Of a stretch of 58,245 bases of DNA, positions 7,922-16,819 are shown in pieces. The notes under the pieces were generated by a model that saw only the letters and a list, made by a program, of their open reading frames with translations, did no database searches and had not been told where the DNA came from. The position numbers and the translations under genes are program-made. Source of the stretch: Pseudomonadota bacterium (lineage in GTDB: Bacteria > Pseudomonadota > Alphaproteobacteria > Sphingomonadales > Sphingomonadaceae); contig JAFECL010000052.1 in NCBI GenBank assembly GCA_018242165.1, positions 1 to 58,245 on the forward strand, in the 5' to 3' direction. How positions within the stretch are numbered: the first letter of the stretch is position 1; the number at the start of each line of letters is the position of its first letter.

Positions 7922-9808
7922 ATGCCCGCAACCATCGTCGCAACCAACCAGACCCCCTTCCGCCAGGTGCCGATCGACCCGGTGACGCTGGACATCATCG
8001 AGAATGCGCTGCGCAACGCCCGCATCGAGATGGACGCCACACTGGTGCGCACCGCCATGTCGCCCGGCATCCGCGAACAGGGCGACGCCTTCCCGCTGAT
8101 CGCCGACCATACCGGCAAGATGATCGTCGGCCAGTTCGGCAGCTTCATCGGCGGCTTCCTCGCCAGCTATGACGGCACGCTGGAAGATGGCGACATGATC
8201 TTCCTGTCGGACCCCTACAGCTGCGAAGGGGCGATCAGCCACTCGAACGACTGGCTGGTGCTGCTGCCGGTGTTCAAGGACGGCCGCCTGCTGGCCTATA
8301 CCGCGATGTTCGGCCACCAGAGCGACATCGGCGGCAAGGTGGTCGGCTCGATGCCGATCAAGGCCCATTCGATCTTCGAGGAAGGGGTGCGCGTGCCCCC
8401 GGTGAAGATCTGGAAGAAGGGCGAGTTCAATGCCGAGCTGATGAAGCTGGTGCTGCACCAGACCCGCAAGCCCGACTGGTGCCAGGCCGACTTCAACGCG
8501 CTGGTCGCCTCGTGCCGGGTGGCGGCGCGCCGGGTGATCGAGATGGCCGAACGCTTTGGCGACGACATCTATGTCTCGGCAACGCAGGAACTGCTCGCCC
8601 GTAACCACCGCGCGATGCAGGCACTGATCGGCATGGCCGTGGCCGAGGAGCCGGTCAGCTTCGAGGACTACATCTGCGACGACGGCATGGGCTATGGCCC
8701 CTACCGGATGCGGTGCACGATGTGGCGCGAGGGCGAAAAGGTGGTGCTGGACTTTGCCGGCACCGACCCGCAGTCGGCAGCCTCGATCAATTTCTATCTC
8801 AACGAGAACATGTTCAAGATGTTCTTCGGCATCTACATGATCATGGTCTTCGACCCGCAGATCCTGTTCAACGACGGGTTCTACGACCTGATCGAGGTGC
8901 GGATCCCGGAAGGCAGCCTGCTCAAGCCGAAGTTCCCTGCCGCGCTCTCGGGCCGGACCCACGCGCTGGGGCGGATCTTCGACATCCTGGGCGGGCTTCT
9001 CGGCCAGAAGACCCCGGAATTCCTCAACGCCGCCGGGTTCAGCTCGTCGCCCCACCTGTTCTATTCGGGCAACGATCACCGCCCGGGCAAGGGCGGCGAA
9101 TGGTTCCAGCTGTTCCAGATCGGCTTCGGCGGGATCCCCGGCCGGCCGCTGGGCGACGGGCCCGATGGCCATTCGCTGTGGCCCGGCTTTACCAATGTGC
9201 CCAACGAGTTCCTCGAGCGCTATTTCCCGATGCGGATCGAACGCTACGAGACCGAGCCCGACAGCGGCGGCGCGGGGCTCCACCGCGGCGGCAATGGCAT
9301 CCACATGACCTACCGCTTCCTCGCCTCGGGCACGATCTCGATCCACGATGACCGCTGGTTCGTGCCGCCGTGGGGCGTCAACGGCGGCGAGCCGGGCCAG
9401 CGCGCGCGCAAGGTGCTGGAACGGGCCGACGGCACCACCGAAATCGTCGGCAACAAGGTCGAGGATGTCGCAGTGGCCGAGGGCGACCAGCTGCACTTCA
9501 TCACCTGGGGCGGTGGCGGCTGGGGCGATCCGCTGGCGCGCGACCCGGCGCTGGTCGGGCTGGAAATCACCCAGGGGCTGGTTACGCCCGCGGGGGCCCG
9601 GGCCTACGGGGTGGTGGCGGATGCCGCCGGCGCGATCGACGCGGCCGCGACCGAGGCGCTGCGTACCGAGCTGCGCGCCGCGCGGGGCGATCTGCCGCTG
9701 TTCAGCTTCGGCCCATCGATCGAGCAGCTGCGCGCGGCCTGTGCGGCCGAAACCGGGCTGCCGGCGCCGATCCAGCCGCAGTGGGCGATGGCCGAGGCAG
9801 CGGAATAG
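7922..9808 (+). CDS. hyuB: Hydantoinase B/oxoprolinase family protein
   Basis: A 628-residue HyuB subunit that pairs with HyuA. The N-terminus VTLDIIENALRNARIEMDATLVRTA is the characteristic opening (known family). The middle has DMIFLSDPYSCEGAISHSNDW and the VVLDFAGTDPQSAASINFY motif. The C-terminus has FLASGTISIHDDRW and GGGGWGDPLARDP, also standard. Start ATG 7922 has an AAGGAC site. It lies in the run lyase-hyuA-hyuB-CoA-transferase-amidohydrolase with gaps under 20 bp, so it is operonic. By analogy with N-methylhydantoinase, caprolactamase or acetophenone carboxylase systems it may act on a lactam, hydantoin or ketone; the sequence alone does not choose. Confidence 0.92.
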   Translation: MPATIVATNQTPFRQVPIDPVTLDIIENALRNARIEMDATLVRTAMSPGIREQGDAFPLIADHTGKMIVGQFGSFIGGFLASYDGTLEDGDMIFLSDPYSCEGAISHSNDWLVLLPVFKDGRLLAYTAMFGHQSDIGGKVVGSMPIKAHSIFEEGVRVPPVKIWKKGEFNAELMKLVLHQTRKPDWCQADFNALVASCRVAARRVIEMAERFGDDIYVSATQELLARNHRAMQALIGMAVAEEPVSFEDYICDDGMGYGPYRMRCTMWREGEKVVLDFAGTDPQSAASINFYLNENMFKMFFGIYMIMVFDPQILFNDGFYDLIEVRIPEGSLLKPKFPAALSGRTHALGRIFDILGGLLGQKTPEFLNAAGFSSSPHLFYSGNDHRPGKGGEWFQLFQIGFGGIPGRPLGDGPDGHSLWPGFTNVPNEFLERYFPMRIERYETEPDSGGAGLHRGGNGIHMTYRFLASGTISIHDDRWFVPPWGVNGGEPGQRARKVLERADGTTEIVGNKVEDVAVAEGDQLHFITWGGGGWGDPLARDPALVGLEITQGLVTPAGARAYGVVADAAGAIDAAATEALRTELRAARGDLPLFSFGPSIEQLRAACAAETGLPAPIQPQWAMAEAAE

Positions 9809-9819
9809 GCAGGCGCGAC

Positions 9820-11001
9820 ATGGGTGCTTTGAACGACATCCGGGTGGTGGAGCTGGGCCAGTTGCTGGCCGGCCCCTTCTGCGGCCAGTTGCTGGGCGAC
9901 TTGGGGGCCGACGTGATCAAGGTCGAGCCGCCGGGGGCGGGCGATCCGATGCGCGAGTGGGGCCAGGGCGAGACCAAGGTGCAGTGGGAAGTGATCGCGC
10001 GCAACAAGCGCTCGGTCTCGGCCAACCTGCGGCTGCCCGAGGGGCAGGCGCTGGTGCGCCGGCTGATTGCCGAGGCCGACGTGCTGATCGAGAACTTCAA
10101 GCCCGGCACGATGGAGAAATGGGGCCTCGACCCGGCGCAGTTGCTGGCCGAGCAGCCCGGGCTGATCGTGGCGCGGATGTCGGGTTATGGCCAGACCGGG
10201 CCCTATTCCGACCGCGCCGGCTTTGGCGGAATCGGCGAGGCGATGGGCGGCTGGCGCTACATCGTCGGCGAGCCCGACCGAGCGCCGAGCCGGATGGGGA
10301 TCTCGATCGGCGATACGCTGACCGCAACCTATGGCTGCATGGGCGTGCTGGCCGCGCTCCACCACCGTTCGCGCACCGGCGCGGGGCAGGTGATCGACGC
10401 CGCGCTCTACGAAAGCGTGCTGCAGGTGATGGAAGGATTGGTGCCCGAATACGACTACAATGGCCTCATTCGCGAGCGTTCGGGCTCGATCCTGCCGGGC
10501 ATCGCCCCCTCGAACGTCTATCGCTGCAAGGATGGCGAATACATGATCGGGGCGAACAAGGATTCGCTGTGGCAACGGCTGGCGACGGCCATGGGCCGGC
10601 CCGAGCTGGGCAGCGATCCGCGCTATGCCACCCACCTGGCGCGCGGGCAGAACCAGACCGAGCTGGACCAGCTGATCGAGAGCTGGACCAGGACACTGAC
10701 CGTCGACGAGGTCGATGCGCTGATGACCCGGCACTCGATCCCGGCCGGCCGGGTCTATCGCGCGCCCGACATGTTCGAGGATCCGCACTTTCAGGCGCGC
10801 GAGGCGATCATCACGGTGGAGACCGAACGCTTCGGGCCGCTGAAGATGCAGGGGGCCTTCCCCCGGCTGTCGGCGACACCTTCCAGCGTCCGCCGGCCCG
10901 CCCCCTCGCGCGCCGGGCAGCACAATGCCGAGATCTACGGCGGGCTCCTCGGCATCGATGCCGCCGAGCTGGAGCGGCTGGCCGCGGTGGGGGCGATCTG
11001 A
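9820..11001 (+). CDS. CaiB/BaiF family (class III) CoA-transferase
   Basis: A 393-residue family III CoA-transferase, which moves CoA between carboxylic acids through an aspartyl-CoA thioester. The N-terminus (IRVVELGQLLAGPFCGQLLGDLGADVIKVEPP) is diagnostic. Asp165 in SIGDTLTATYGCMG is the likely catalytic aspartate by alignment to formyl-CoA transferase (inference). ATG 9820 lies 11 bp after hyuB. One member of this family activates dicarboxylates including 3-hydroxy-3-methylglutarate with succinyl-CoA (SUGCT in animals). Together with the lyase at 4919 that suggests conversion of a free hydroxy-dicarboxylate to acetyl-CoA plus a keto product. Confidence 0.92.
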   Translation: MGALNDIRVVELGQLLAGPFCGQLLGDLGADVIKVEPPGAGDPMREWGQGETKVQWEVIARNKRSVSANLRLPEGQALVRRLIAEADVLIENFKPGTMEKWGLDPAQLLAEQPGLIVARMSGYGQTGPYSDRAGFGGIGEAMGGWRYIVGEPDRAPSRMGISIGDTLTATYGCMGVLAALHHRSRTGAGQVIDAALYESVLQVMEGLVPEYDYNGLIRERSGSILPGIAPSNVYRCKDGEYMIGANKDSLWQRLATAMGRPELGSDPRYATHLARGQNQTELDQLIESWTRTLTVDEVDALMTRHSIPAGRVYRAPDMFEDPHFQAREAIITVETERFGPLKMQGAFPRLSATPSSVRRPAPSRAGQHNAEIYGGLLGIDAAELERLAAVGAI

Positions 11002-11003
11002 CC

Positions 11004-11681
11004 ATGGCCGACCCCGCCGATCTGGCCGCCAACTATGCCCCGGCCTTCTCCGGTCGTCTGCCCTTCGGCCGGCGCCCGGCGCTGCTGATCGTCGACGTGG
11101 TGATGGCCTATCTCGACCCGGCTTCGCCGCTCTATGCCGGGGTCGAGGCGGCGCTGGCCAGCTGCGAGCGGCTGGCCGCGGCGGCGCGCGCTGCCGGGGT
11201 GCCGGTGATCTTCACCAATGTTTCCTACGCCCCGGGCGGGGCGGACGGCGGGGTATTCTACCGCAAGGTGCCCGCGCTGAAGCTGTTCGAGCAGGGTTCC
11301 CCGCACGGCGCCTTTCCCCCCAGCCTGCAGCCGGCGCCGGGCGAACTGGTGATCACCAAGCAATATGCCTCGGCCTTCTTCGGCACCCCGCTGCTGGCGG
11401 CGCTGGTGGCGCAGGGGATCGATACGCTGCTGATCGGCGGCTTCTCGACCTCGGGCTGCGTGCGGGCCAGCGCGCTCGATGCCTGCCAGCATGGCTTCCT
11501 GCCCTTCGTGGTGCGCGAGGCCTGCGGCGACCGCCACGCCGCCCCGCATGAGGCAAACCTGTTCGACCTGCAGGCCAAATATGCCGAAGTAATCGCCGAG
11601 GACGAGGCCCTTTCGCGGATCGCGGCGGCTGGTCCAGGCACCGGGCCGAACACCGCCGCTGGTTCCGATCCGGCGCGCTGA
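11004..11681 (+). CDS. Isochorismatase-superfamily hydrolase (N-carbamoylsarcosine amidase-like)
   Basis: A 225-residue cysteine hydrolase with the Asp-Lys-Cys triad visible: D31 (ALLIVDVVMAY), K119 (VITKQYASAFF) and C152 (GGFSTSGCVRAS). Family members hydrolyse N-carbamoylsarcosine, maleamate, nicotinamide or similar amides. The S-x-x-x-FFGT and STSGCVRA motifs are closest to the carbamoylsarcosine/maleamate branch. ATG 11004 follows the CoA-transferase stop by 2 bp, so the two are translationally linked. Beside hyuAB, a logical order is ring opening by HyuAB and removal of a carbamoyl or amide group here, as in creatinine/N-methylhydantoin breakdown. The C-terminal 20 residues are Gly/Ala/Pro-rich and probably disordered. 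Confidence 0.88.
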   Translation: MADPADLAANYAPAFSGRLPFGRRPALLIVDVVMAYLDPASPLYAGVEAALASCERLAAAARAAGVPVIFTNVSYAPGGADGGVFYRKVPALKLFEQGSPHGAFPPSLQPAPGELVITKQYASAFFGTPLLAALVAQGIDTLLIGGFSTSGCVRASALDACQHGFLPFVVREACGDRHAAPHEANLFDLQAKYAEVIAEDEALSRIAAAGPGTGPNTAAGSDPAR

Positions 11682-11823
11682 AAGGTCCGGGCTTCCCCGG
11701 CATGGCCCATAATCCGCCGGCTTCGCCGTCCTGAGGGCGGGCTGAGGTGGCGGCGATCCTGACTCCACGCCCCCACCGCCGATCCCGTTGGACAGCAACG
11801 GCGGCGCTGTGCATTGTGCCGTG

Positions 11824-14151
11824 ATGAGGATCCCTTCCTTCGCCGGCCTTCAGCCCTGCGCGATCGCGCTTTCGCTGTTCCTTTCGGCGGCCCCCGATGC
11901 CCGCGCGCAGCCGGGGCCTTCGCCGGTCGAGGCGGCGGATCCGATGGTCGGCACCGCGGGCGAAGGGCATACCTTCCCCGGGGCGACGGCGCCCTTCGGC
12001 ATGGTCCAGCTCTCGCCCGATACCGACACCTTGTGCGAGATCAGGGCGTGCTATGGCCACGCCGCCGGCTATCGCTACGAAGACCCGACCATCCAGGGCT
12101 TTTCGCATACCCATTTCTCGGGCGCGGGGCATTCGGACCTGGGGGATATCCTGGTCATGCCGATGGCCGGCGAGGTGCAGCTTGACCCCGGCGATCCCAA
12201 GCTGGCGGGGCCAGGCTACCGCAGCCGCTTCTCGCATGACAGCGAGGTCGCCCGGCCCGGATACTACGCCGTGACGCTGGCCGATCAGGGCATTCGCGCG
12301 GAATTGACCGCGGGCACGCGGGTAGGCGTGCATCGCTACACCTTTGCCGCCGGGGCGCGGGCGCGGCTGGTGATCGATCTGCGCTCGTCGCTCTACAACT
12401 ACCCCGGCAAGGTGCTGTGGTCCGGCCTGCACCTGCGCCCCGACGGGGTTTTGACGGGCTTTCGCGAAACCCGTGGCTGGGCGCCGGGCCGCAAGCTGTA
12501 CTTCGCCATGCGCTTTTCCGCGCCGCTGGTGGGCGCCGAGCTGATCGACCGCGATAGCAATGTGCCCTATCGCGGTTTTGCCGGGCCCAAGGGCGCCGAA
12601 AAGCTGGGCAAGGCGCTGGAGGCTGCGCTCGATTTCGGCACGCTGACGGCGCCGCTGGAAGTGAAGGTAGCGCTGTCCGGCGTCGACGAGGCGGGCGCCC
12701 TCGCCAATCTGGCCAGCGAGCCTGGCGGGTTTGACGCCACGCTGGCCACCACCACCGCAGCCTGGGCCAAGGCACTGGGCGCGGTGGAGATCGACGCCCC
12801 CGCGCCGATGCGCCGCAGTATCTACACCGCGCTCTACCACAGCCTGCTCGCCCCCAGCGTGTGGAGCGACGCCGATGGCCGCTATCGCGGACCGGACGAT
12901 GCGGTGCATCAGGCCCGGGGCTTCACCTTCCGCTCGACCTTTTCGCTGTGGGACACCTTCCGGGCCGAGCACCCGCTGCTTACCCTGATCCAGCCCGAAC
13001 AGACCACCGCCGACGTGGTCAACTCGCTGATCGAAAGCCAGCGCCACAGCCCCGACGGCATCCTGCCGGTCTGGCAATTCGCCGGGCGCGAGACCTGGTG
13101 CATGATCGGCTATCACGCCGTGCCGGTCATCGCCGATGCTTACCTGAAGGGCATCAGGGGCTTTGACGCCGATGCGGCGCTGCAGGCGATGGTCGCCAGT
13201 GCCACCCATGCCAGCTATGGCGGGCTGGGCGACTATATGGCGCGCGGCTATGTCCCCATCGATCGCGAGCCGGAAGCGGCATCGAAAACGGTCGAATATG
13301 CCTTCGATGACTGGACCATCGCCCGCATGGCCCGCCAGATGGGCAAGGCCGATATTGCCGCCGCCTTTGACAGGCGGGCCGGCAACTGGCGCAATTCCTT
13401 CGATGCCAGCAGCGGCTGGCTTCGCGCGCGCAAGGTCGATGGCACCTTCCGCACCCCCTTCGATCCCGCCGCGATCAACTATGGCTCGGACTATACCGAG
13501 GGCAACGCCTGGCAATACAGCTGGTTCGTGCCGCAGGATCAGGCCGGGCTGTTCCGCCTGCTGGGTGGCGACGCCAAGGTGGTGGCAAAGCTCGACGCCA
13601 TGTTCGACTTCGACAATTCCAAACTCGATTACAGCCATGCCGAAGACATTGCCGGGCTGATCGGGCAATATATCCACGGCAACGAGCCCAGCCACCATGT
13701 CGCCTATCTCTACGCCTACGCAGGTGCGCCGTGGCGCACCCAGGCGCGGCTGAAGCAGATCGTCGACAGCCAGTACAAGCCCACCCCCGACGGGCTGGCG
13801 GGCAATGACGATCTTGGCCAGATGTCGGCCTGGCTGGTCTTCACCGCGCTGGGTTTCTACCCGGTGGCGCCAGCGTCGAACCAATATGTCATCGGCCGGC
13901 CCTTCGTGTCGCGCGCGGTGATCCATCTGCCGGGCGGCAAGGCCTTCACCGTGGTGGCCGATGGCCTGGCCGACGCCCATCCCTATGTCGGCAGCGTGAC
14001 GCTGAATGGCCGCCCGCTCAACCGCGTGTGGCTCAGCGACGCCGAAATACGCGCCGGGGGCGAGCTGCGCTTCACCATGAGCGCAGTGCCCAACAAGGCC
14101 TTGGGCAAAGCCACGGCGGCAAGGCCTTTTTCGATGACAGCTGCGCCTTGA
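11824..14151 (+). CDS. GH92 family alpha-mannosidase, secreted
   Basis: A 775-residue calcium-dependent exo-alpha-mannosidase of family GH92, probably periplasmic: residues 1-29 form a signal peptide (MRIPSFAGLQPCAIALSLFL...ARAQ). Family motifs appear in order: GTAGEGHTFPGATAPFGMVQ near the N-terminus, FSHTHFSGAG, WDTFRAEHPLL, EGNAWQYSWFVPQD and GNDDLGQMSAW (the last two hold catalytic and metal ligands in known structures). ATG 11824 is chosen over TTG 11788 because it places the signal peptide at the N-terminus. The 142-bp gap after the amidohydrolase suggests a separate transcription unit. It would release mannose, fitting the mannosyl-compound genes downstream. Confidence 0.93.
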   Translation: MRIPSFAGLQPCAIALSLFLSAAPDARAQPGPSPVEAADPMVGTAGEGHTFPGATAPFGMVQLSPDTDTLCEIRACYGHAAGYRYEDPTIQGFSHTHFSGAGHSDLGDILVMPMAGEVQLDPGDPKLAGPGYRSRFSHDSEVARPGYYAVTLADQGIRAELTAGTRVGVHRYTFAAGARARLVIDLRSSLYNYPGKVLWSGLHLRPDGVLTGFRETRGWAPGRKLYFAMRFSAPLVGAELIDRDSNVPYRGFAGPKGAEKLGKALEAALDFGTLTAPLEVKVALSGVDEAGALANLASEPGGFDATLATTTAAWAKALGAVEIDAPAPMRRSIYTALYHSLLAPSVWSDADGRYRGPDDAVHQARGFTFRSTFSLWDTFRAEHPLLTLIQPEQTTADVVNSLIESQRHSPDGILPVWQFAGRETWCMIGYHAVPVIADAYLKGIRGFDADAALQAMVASATHASYGGLGDYMARGYVPIDREPEAASKTVEYAFDDWTIARMARQMGKADIAAAFDRRAGNWRNSFDASSGWLRARKVDGTFRTPFDPAAINYGSDYTEGNAWQYSWFVPQDQAGLFRLLGGDAKVVAKLDAMFDFDNSKLDYSHAEDIAGLIGQYIHGNEPSHHVAYLYAYAGAPWRTQARLKQIVDSQYKPTPDGLAGNDDLGQMSAWLVFTALGFYPVAPASNQYVIGRPFVSRAVIHLPGGKAFTVVADGLADAHPYVGSVTLNGRPLNRVWLSDAEIRAGGELRFTMSAVPNKALGKATAARPFSMTAAP

Positions 14152-14176
14152 GCGCCAACGGGGATGGTACGACGCG

Positions 14177-15463
14177 ATGATTGCACAGCCGCTGATATTG
14201 CCGTGTGGCGCTGAACTGCCCAACCGCCTCGCCAAAGGCGCGATGACCGAGGGCCTGGCATCGCCGCGCGGGGTGCCGACGCCGGAACTGGCGACACTCT
14301 ACCGGGTGTGGGCGCATGGTGGTGCCGGCATGCTCTTGTCCGGCAACGTCCAGATCGATGGCGACCATCTCGAGCGGCCGGGCAATGTCATCCTCGACCG
14401 TCCGGCCGATGCGGCGATGAAGGCGGCGCTGCGCGCCTGGGCCGAAGCCGGGACCGAAGGCGGCAACCATTTCTGGATGCAGATCAGCCACGCCGGCCGG
14501 CAAACCCAAAGCGGCGTAAACCCCGCGCCCAAGGCCCCCTCTGCCGTGCAGGTGGGGCTGCCCGGGGGGCGCTTCGGCATGCCGGTGCCCCTGACCGGTG
14601 ACGAGATCGTCGACCTGATCGGGCGCTTTGCCAATGCCGCCGCCGCAGCGAAGGAGGCGGGGTTCACCGGCGTGCAGATCCACGGCGCGCACGGCTATCT
14701 GATTTCCCAATTCCTCAGCCCGCGGACCAACCAGCGCGACGATCAATGGGGCGGCAGCCTCGAAAACCGCGCGCGCTTCCTGCTGGAAACGGTAGGCGCG
14801 GTGCGCGCGGCGGTGGGCCCCTCGTTCCCGGTTTCGGTGAAGCTCAACTCCGCCGACTTCCAGCGCGGCGGCTTTGCCTTCGAGGATAGCCTGACCGTTG
14901 CGCGCTGGCTGGAAAAGGCGGGGGTGGATCTGCTCGAAATCTCCGGCGGGTCTTACGAGCAGCCGGCCATGATGGACACCGAGGGACTTGAAGCGCGGGA
15001 GCAGCCCAAGGTCGCGGCTTCCACCGCCGCCCGCGAAGCCTACTTCGTCGATTTCGCCAAGGCGATGAAGGCGGAGCTCAAGACCATGCCGCTGATGGTG
15101 ACGGGGGGCTTTCGGACCCGCGCCGCCATGGAGCAGGCCCTCGCCAGCGGGGCGACCGACGTCATCGGCATCGGCCGCCCGCTCTGCGCGTCACCCGCCG
15201 CTTGCCGCGATCTGCTCGACGGCATTGCCGACCTTCCCCGCTACGAGAACCAGCTCGCCCTGCTGCCGGCCTGGCTGGGCTGGCTGGGGCGGGGCAAGAT
15301 CATGCGCGCCATCGCCGGCTTCGGCGTGCAGATGTGGTATTATGCGCAGATCGATCACATCGGGCGCCATGGGCGAGCCAATCCGGGGCAGTCCGTTTTC
15401 TCGGCGATGATGCAGATCCAGAAGCACGAGAAGGCCTGGCTCGCCGCGCGAAAGGGCGCGTGA
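14177..15463 (+). CDS. NADH:flavin oxidoreductase, old yellow enzyme family
   Basis: A 428-residue FMN-binding TIM-barrel oxidoreductase resembling the N-terminal half of 2,4-dienoyl-CoA reductase. The core motif HGAHGYLISQFLSPRTNQR with WGGSLENRARF follows residue 170. GGFRTRAAMEQALASGATD and IGIGRPLC form the FMN phosphate site. No C-terminal FeS/FAD module is present, so it is the single-domain type, although it is longer than average (a C-terminal helix-rich tail after about residue 365). It follows the GH92 gene by 25 bp and is convergent with the ROK repressor. Its job in a glycoside cluster is unclear; it may reduce an enone or serve a different pathway. Confidence 0.9.
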   Translation: MIAQPLILPCGAELPNRLAKGAMTEGLASPRGVPTPELATLYRVWAHGGAGMLLSGNVQIDGDHLERPGNVILDRPADAAMKAALRAWAEAGTEGGNHFWMQISHAGRQTQSGVNPAPKAPSAVQVGLPGGRFGMPVPLTGDEIVDLIGRFANAAAAAKEAGFTGVQIHGAHGYLISQFLSPRTNQRDDQWGGSLENRARFLLETVGAVRAAVGPSFPVSVKLNSADFQRGGFAFEDSLTVARWLEKAGVDLLEISGGSYEQPAMMDTEGLEAREQPKVAASTAAREAYFVDFAKAMKAELKTMPLMVTGGFRTRAAMEQALASGATDVIGIGRPLCASPAACRDLLDGIADLPRYENQLALLPAWLGWLGRGKIMRAIAGFGVQMWYYAQIDHIGRHGRANPGQSVFSAMMQIQKHEKAWLAARKGA

Positions 15464-15486
15464 CCGCCATGGGCGGGCGGTGACAA

Positions 15487-15501
15487 CGGGGGCTGCCCCC
15501 G
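15487..15501. terminator. Short GC hairpin between convergent genes
   Basis: CGGGGG-CTG-CCCCCG is a 6-bp stem with a 3-nt loop in the 66-bp gap between the oxidoreductase and the convergent ROK repressor. There is no T-tract, so terminator function is only plausible. Confidence 0.3.
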
Positions 15502-15529
15502 CCTGCCGACCGTACCGGACGGCGCCTCT

Positions 15530-16675
15530 CTACAGCATGGTGGTGTAGAGCATCTGCTCGAGCGGGAGCATGGCGGCACCGATCGCGCAGGCATCAAACG
15601 TCGCCTGGGAGGCGATGATCCGGGGCAACGGCCGCGGCATTTCACGGCGGGCATCATCAAACAGTTCGATCGCCGGGAGCAGCTTGCTCGCCAATGAGCG
15701 CGGCAGGCGTCCGCCGAAGACGATCGCTTCGGGATCGATCAGCGCGGCAATGGCCGAGGCGATCAGCGAGAACTGGTCGCGACTGCGGGTGATCCACTCG
15801 TCCACACCCGGCCATTCGGGATCGAAGCTGGCCAGCATGGTCGATATGCCATCCAGCTCGACCCCGGATTTGCGCAAGGCGTGCAGCAAGGTTTCCAGCG
15901 TGGGAATCTGGAAATTGCGCCACGGCAGCATGCGGCCGATTTCACCGCTGTTGCCATGCGAACCGCGCAGCAGGCGATTGTTGCTGATGATCCCGCCACC
16001 AAGGCCGGCCGCAACATAGATGTAGACGAAGTTCGAGTAGAACCGGCCCGCACCAAGGAAGCTTTCCCCCACCGCCGCGGCATTGCCATCGCTTTCGACC
16101 CAGCAGGGAATCCCCAGCTTCTCGGAAAAAAGCTCGTCGATCGGCACCATGGCGAATTCGTCGAGCGCCCGCGGCGGATTGAAGCGCGATTTGCCGTCAA
16201 GGCATGGCCCAAGGATCCCGATGCCGGCACCGACCAGTCGCAGGCGGGCGGCGGGGGCCAGGGCGAAGAAACGTTCGCGAGCCTCTTCAATCCGGGCGAA
16301 GACCGCGCGGCGGCTCATCACCGGCATGGTGAAATGCTCGTGCGCGATCACATTGCCGGCAAAGTCCATCAGCAGAACCGACATGGCGTCGGTCATCAGC
16401 GCAACGCCCAGCGCATAGGCATAGTTGGGGGCAATATCGATGGTTGCACTGGGTTGGCCACGCCGCCCGCTGGAACGCCGTTCGCCCAGGACCAGCGCGC
16501 CGGCACCGACCAGTTCGTTGACCAGCCGCGAAACCGACTGCTGGGAAAGCTCGCAGGCCTTGGCGATTTCCGGCTGGGTCGCCCCGCGATTGCGCAGCAC
16601 ATGGCCAAGAATGCGTGCTTCGCTCTCGGATGGTCGCAGGATGCCCAACGCTGGCTGGATGCGGAGATCAGACAT
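15530..16675 (-). CDS. ROK-family transcriptional repressor (NagC/XylR type)
   Basis: A 381-residue sugar-responsive repressor. The N-terminal winged HTH (ILGHVLRNRGATQPEIAKAC followed by LSQQSVSRLVNELV, residues 14-50) is followed by a ROK sugar-kinase-like fold with ESDGNAAAVGE and VAAGLGGGII. The zinc-binding Cys cluster of most ROK proteins is missing: HGNSGEIGRMLPW runs directly into a helical region without a CGCGxxGC motif. I chose ATG 16675; an in-frame ATG at 16735 would make the AT-rich regulatory block 16711-16735 coding and has no ribosome-binding site. It is divergent from the TonB receptor at 16820 and probably controls the glyceryl-glycoside genes. Confidence 0.88.
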   Translation of the reverse strand: MSDLRIQPALGILRPSESEARILGHVLRNRGATQPEIAKACELSQQSVSRLVNELVGAGALVLGERRSSGRRGQPSATIDIAPNYAYALGVALMTDAMSVLLMDFAGNVIAHEHFTMPVMSRRAVFARIEEARERFFALAPAARLRLVGAGIGILGPCLDGKSRFNPPRALDEFAMVPIDELFSEKLGIPCWVESDGNAAAVGESFLGAGRFYSNFVYIYVAAGLGGGIISNNRLLRGSHGNSGEIGRMLPWRNFQIPTLETLLHALRKSGVELDGISTMLASFDPEWPGVDEWITRSRDQFSLIASAIAALIDPEAIVFGGRLPRSLASKLLPAIELFDDARREMPRPLPRIIASQATFDACAIGAAMLPLEQMLYTTML

Positions 16676-16710
16676 GATCGGGCCATCGCAGATCGGCGTG
16701 CCACAGGCAA

Positions 16711-16735
16711 CATTTATACCTCTTTTAATACTCAT
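16711..16735. promoter_or_regulatory. AT-rich block between ROK repressor and TonB receptor
   Basis: This 25-bp stretch (catttatacc tcttttaata ctcat) is strikingly AT-rich for this GC-rich DNA and lies in the divergent gap. It carries TATAAA on the minus strand and TAATAC on the plus strand as possible -10 elements, but I could not pair either with a good -35. It is a likely promoter/operator zone for the ROK regulator; the exact elements are unresolved. Confidence 0.35.
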
Positions 16736-16819
16736 GATGGGTTGTAATGGGTGCGCGGCGGTGGTAGGCCCATCGCAATGATGGCCCCATCAGCGGGCCA
16801 AAGGGCGAGGAGAGGGATT

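Noticed and set aside
6167-9496. 1109-aa minus-strand ORF across hyuA and hyuB
   Set aside because: Arg/His/Asp/Gly-rich composition without domains; the plus strand carries clear family motifs.
11353-14235. 960-aa minus-strand ORF across the GH92 gene
   Set aside because: Antisense to a complete GH92 enzyme; composition is typical of GC-rich shadows.
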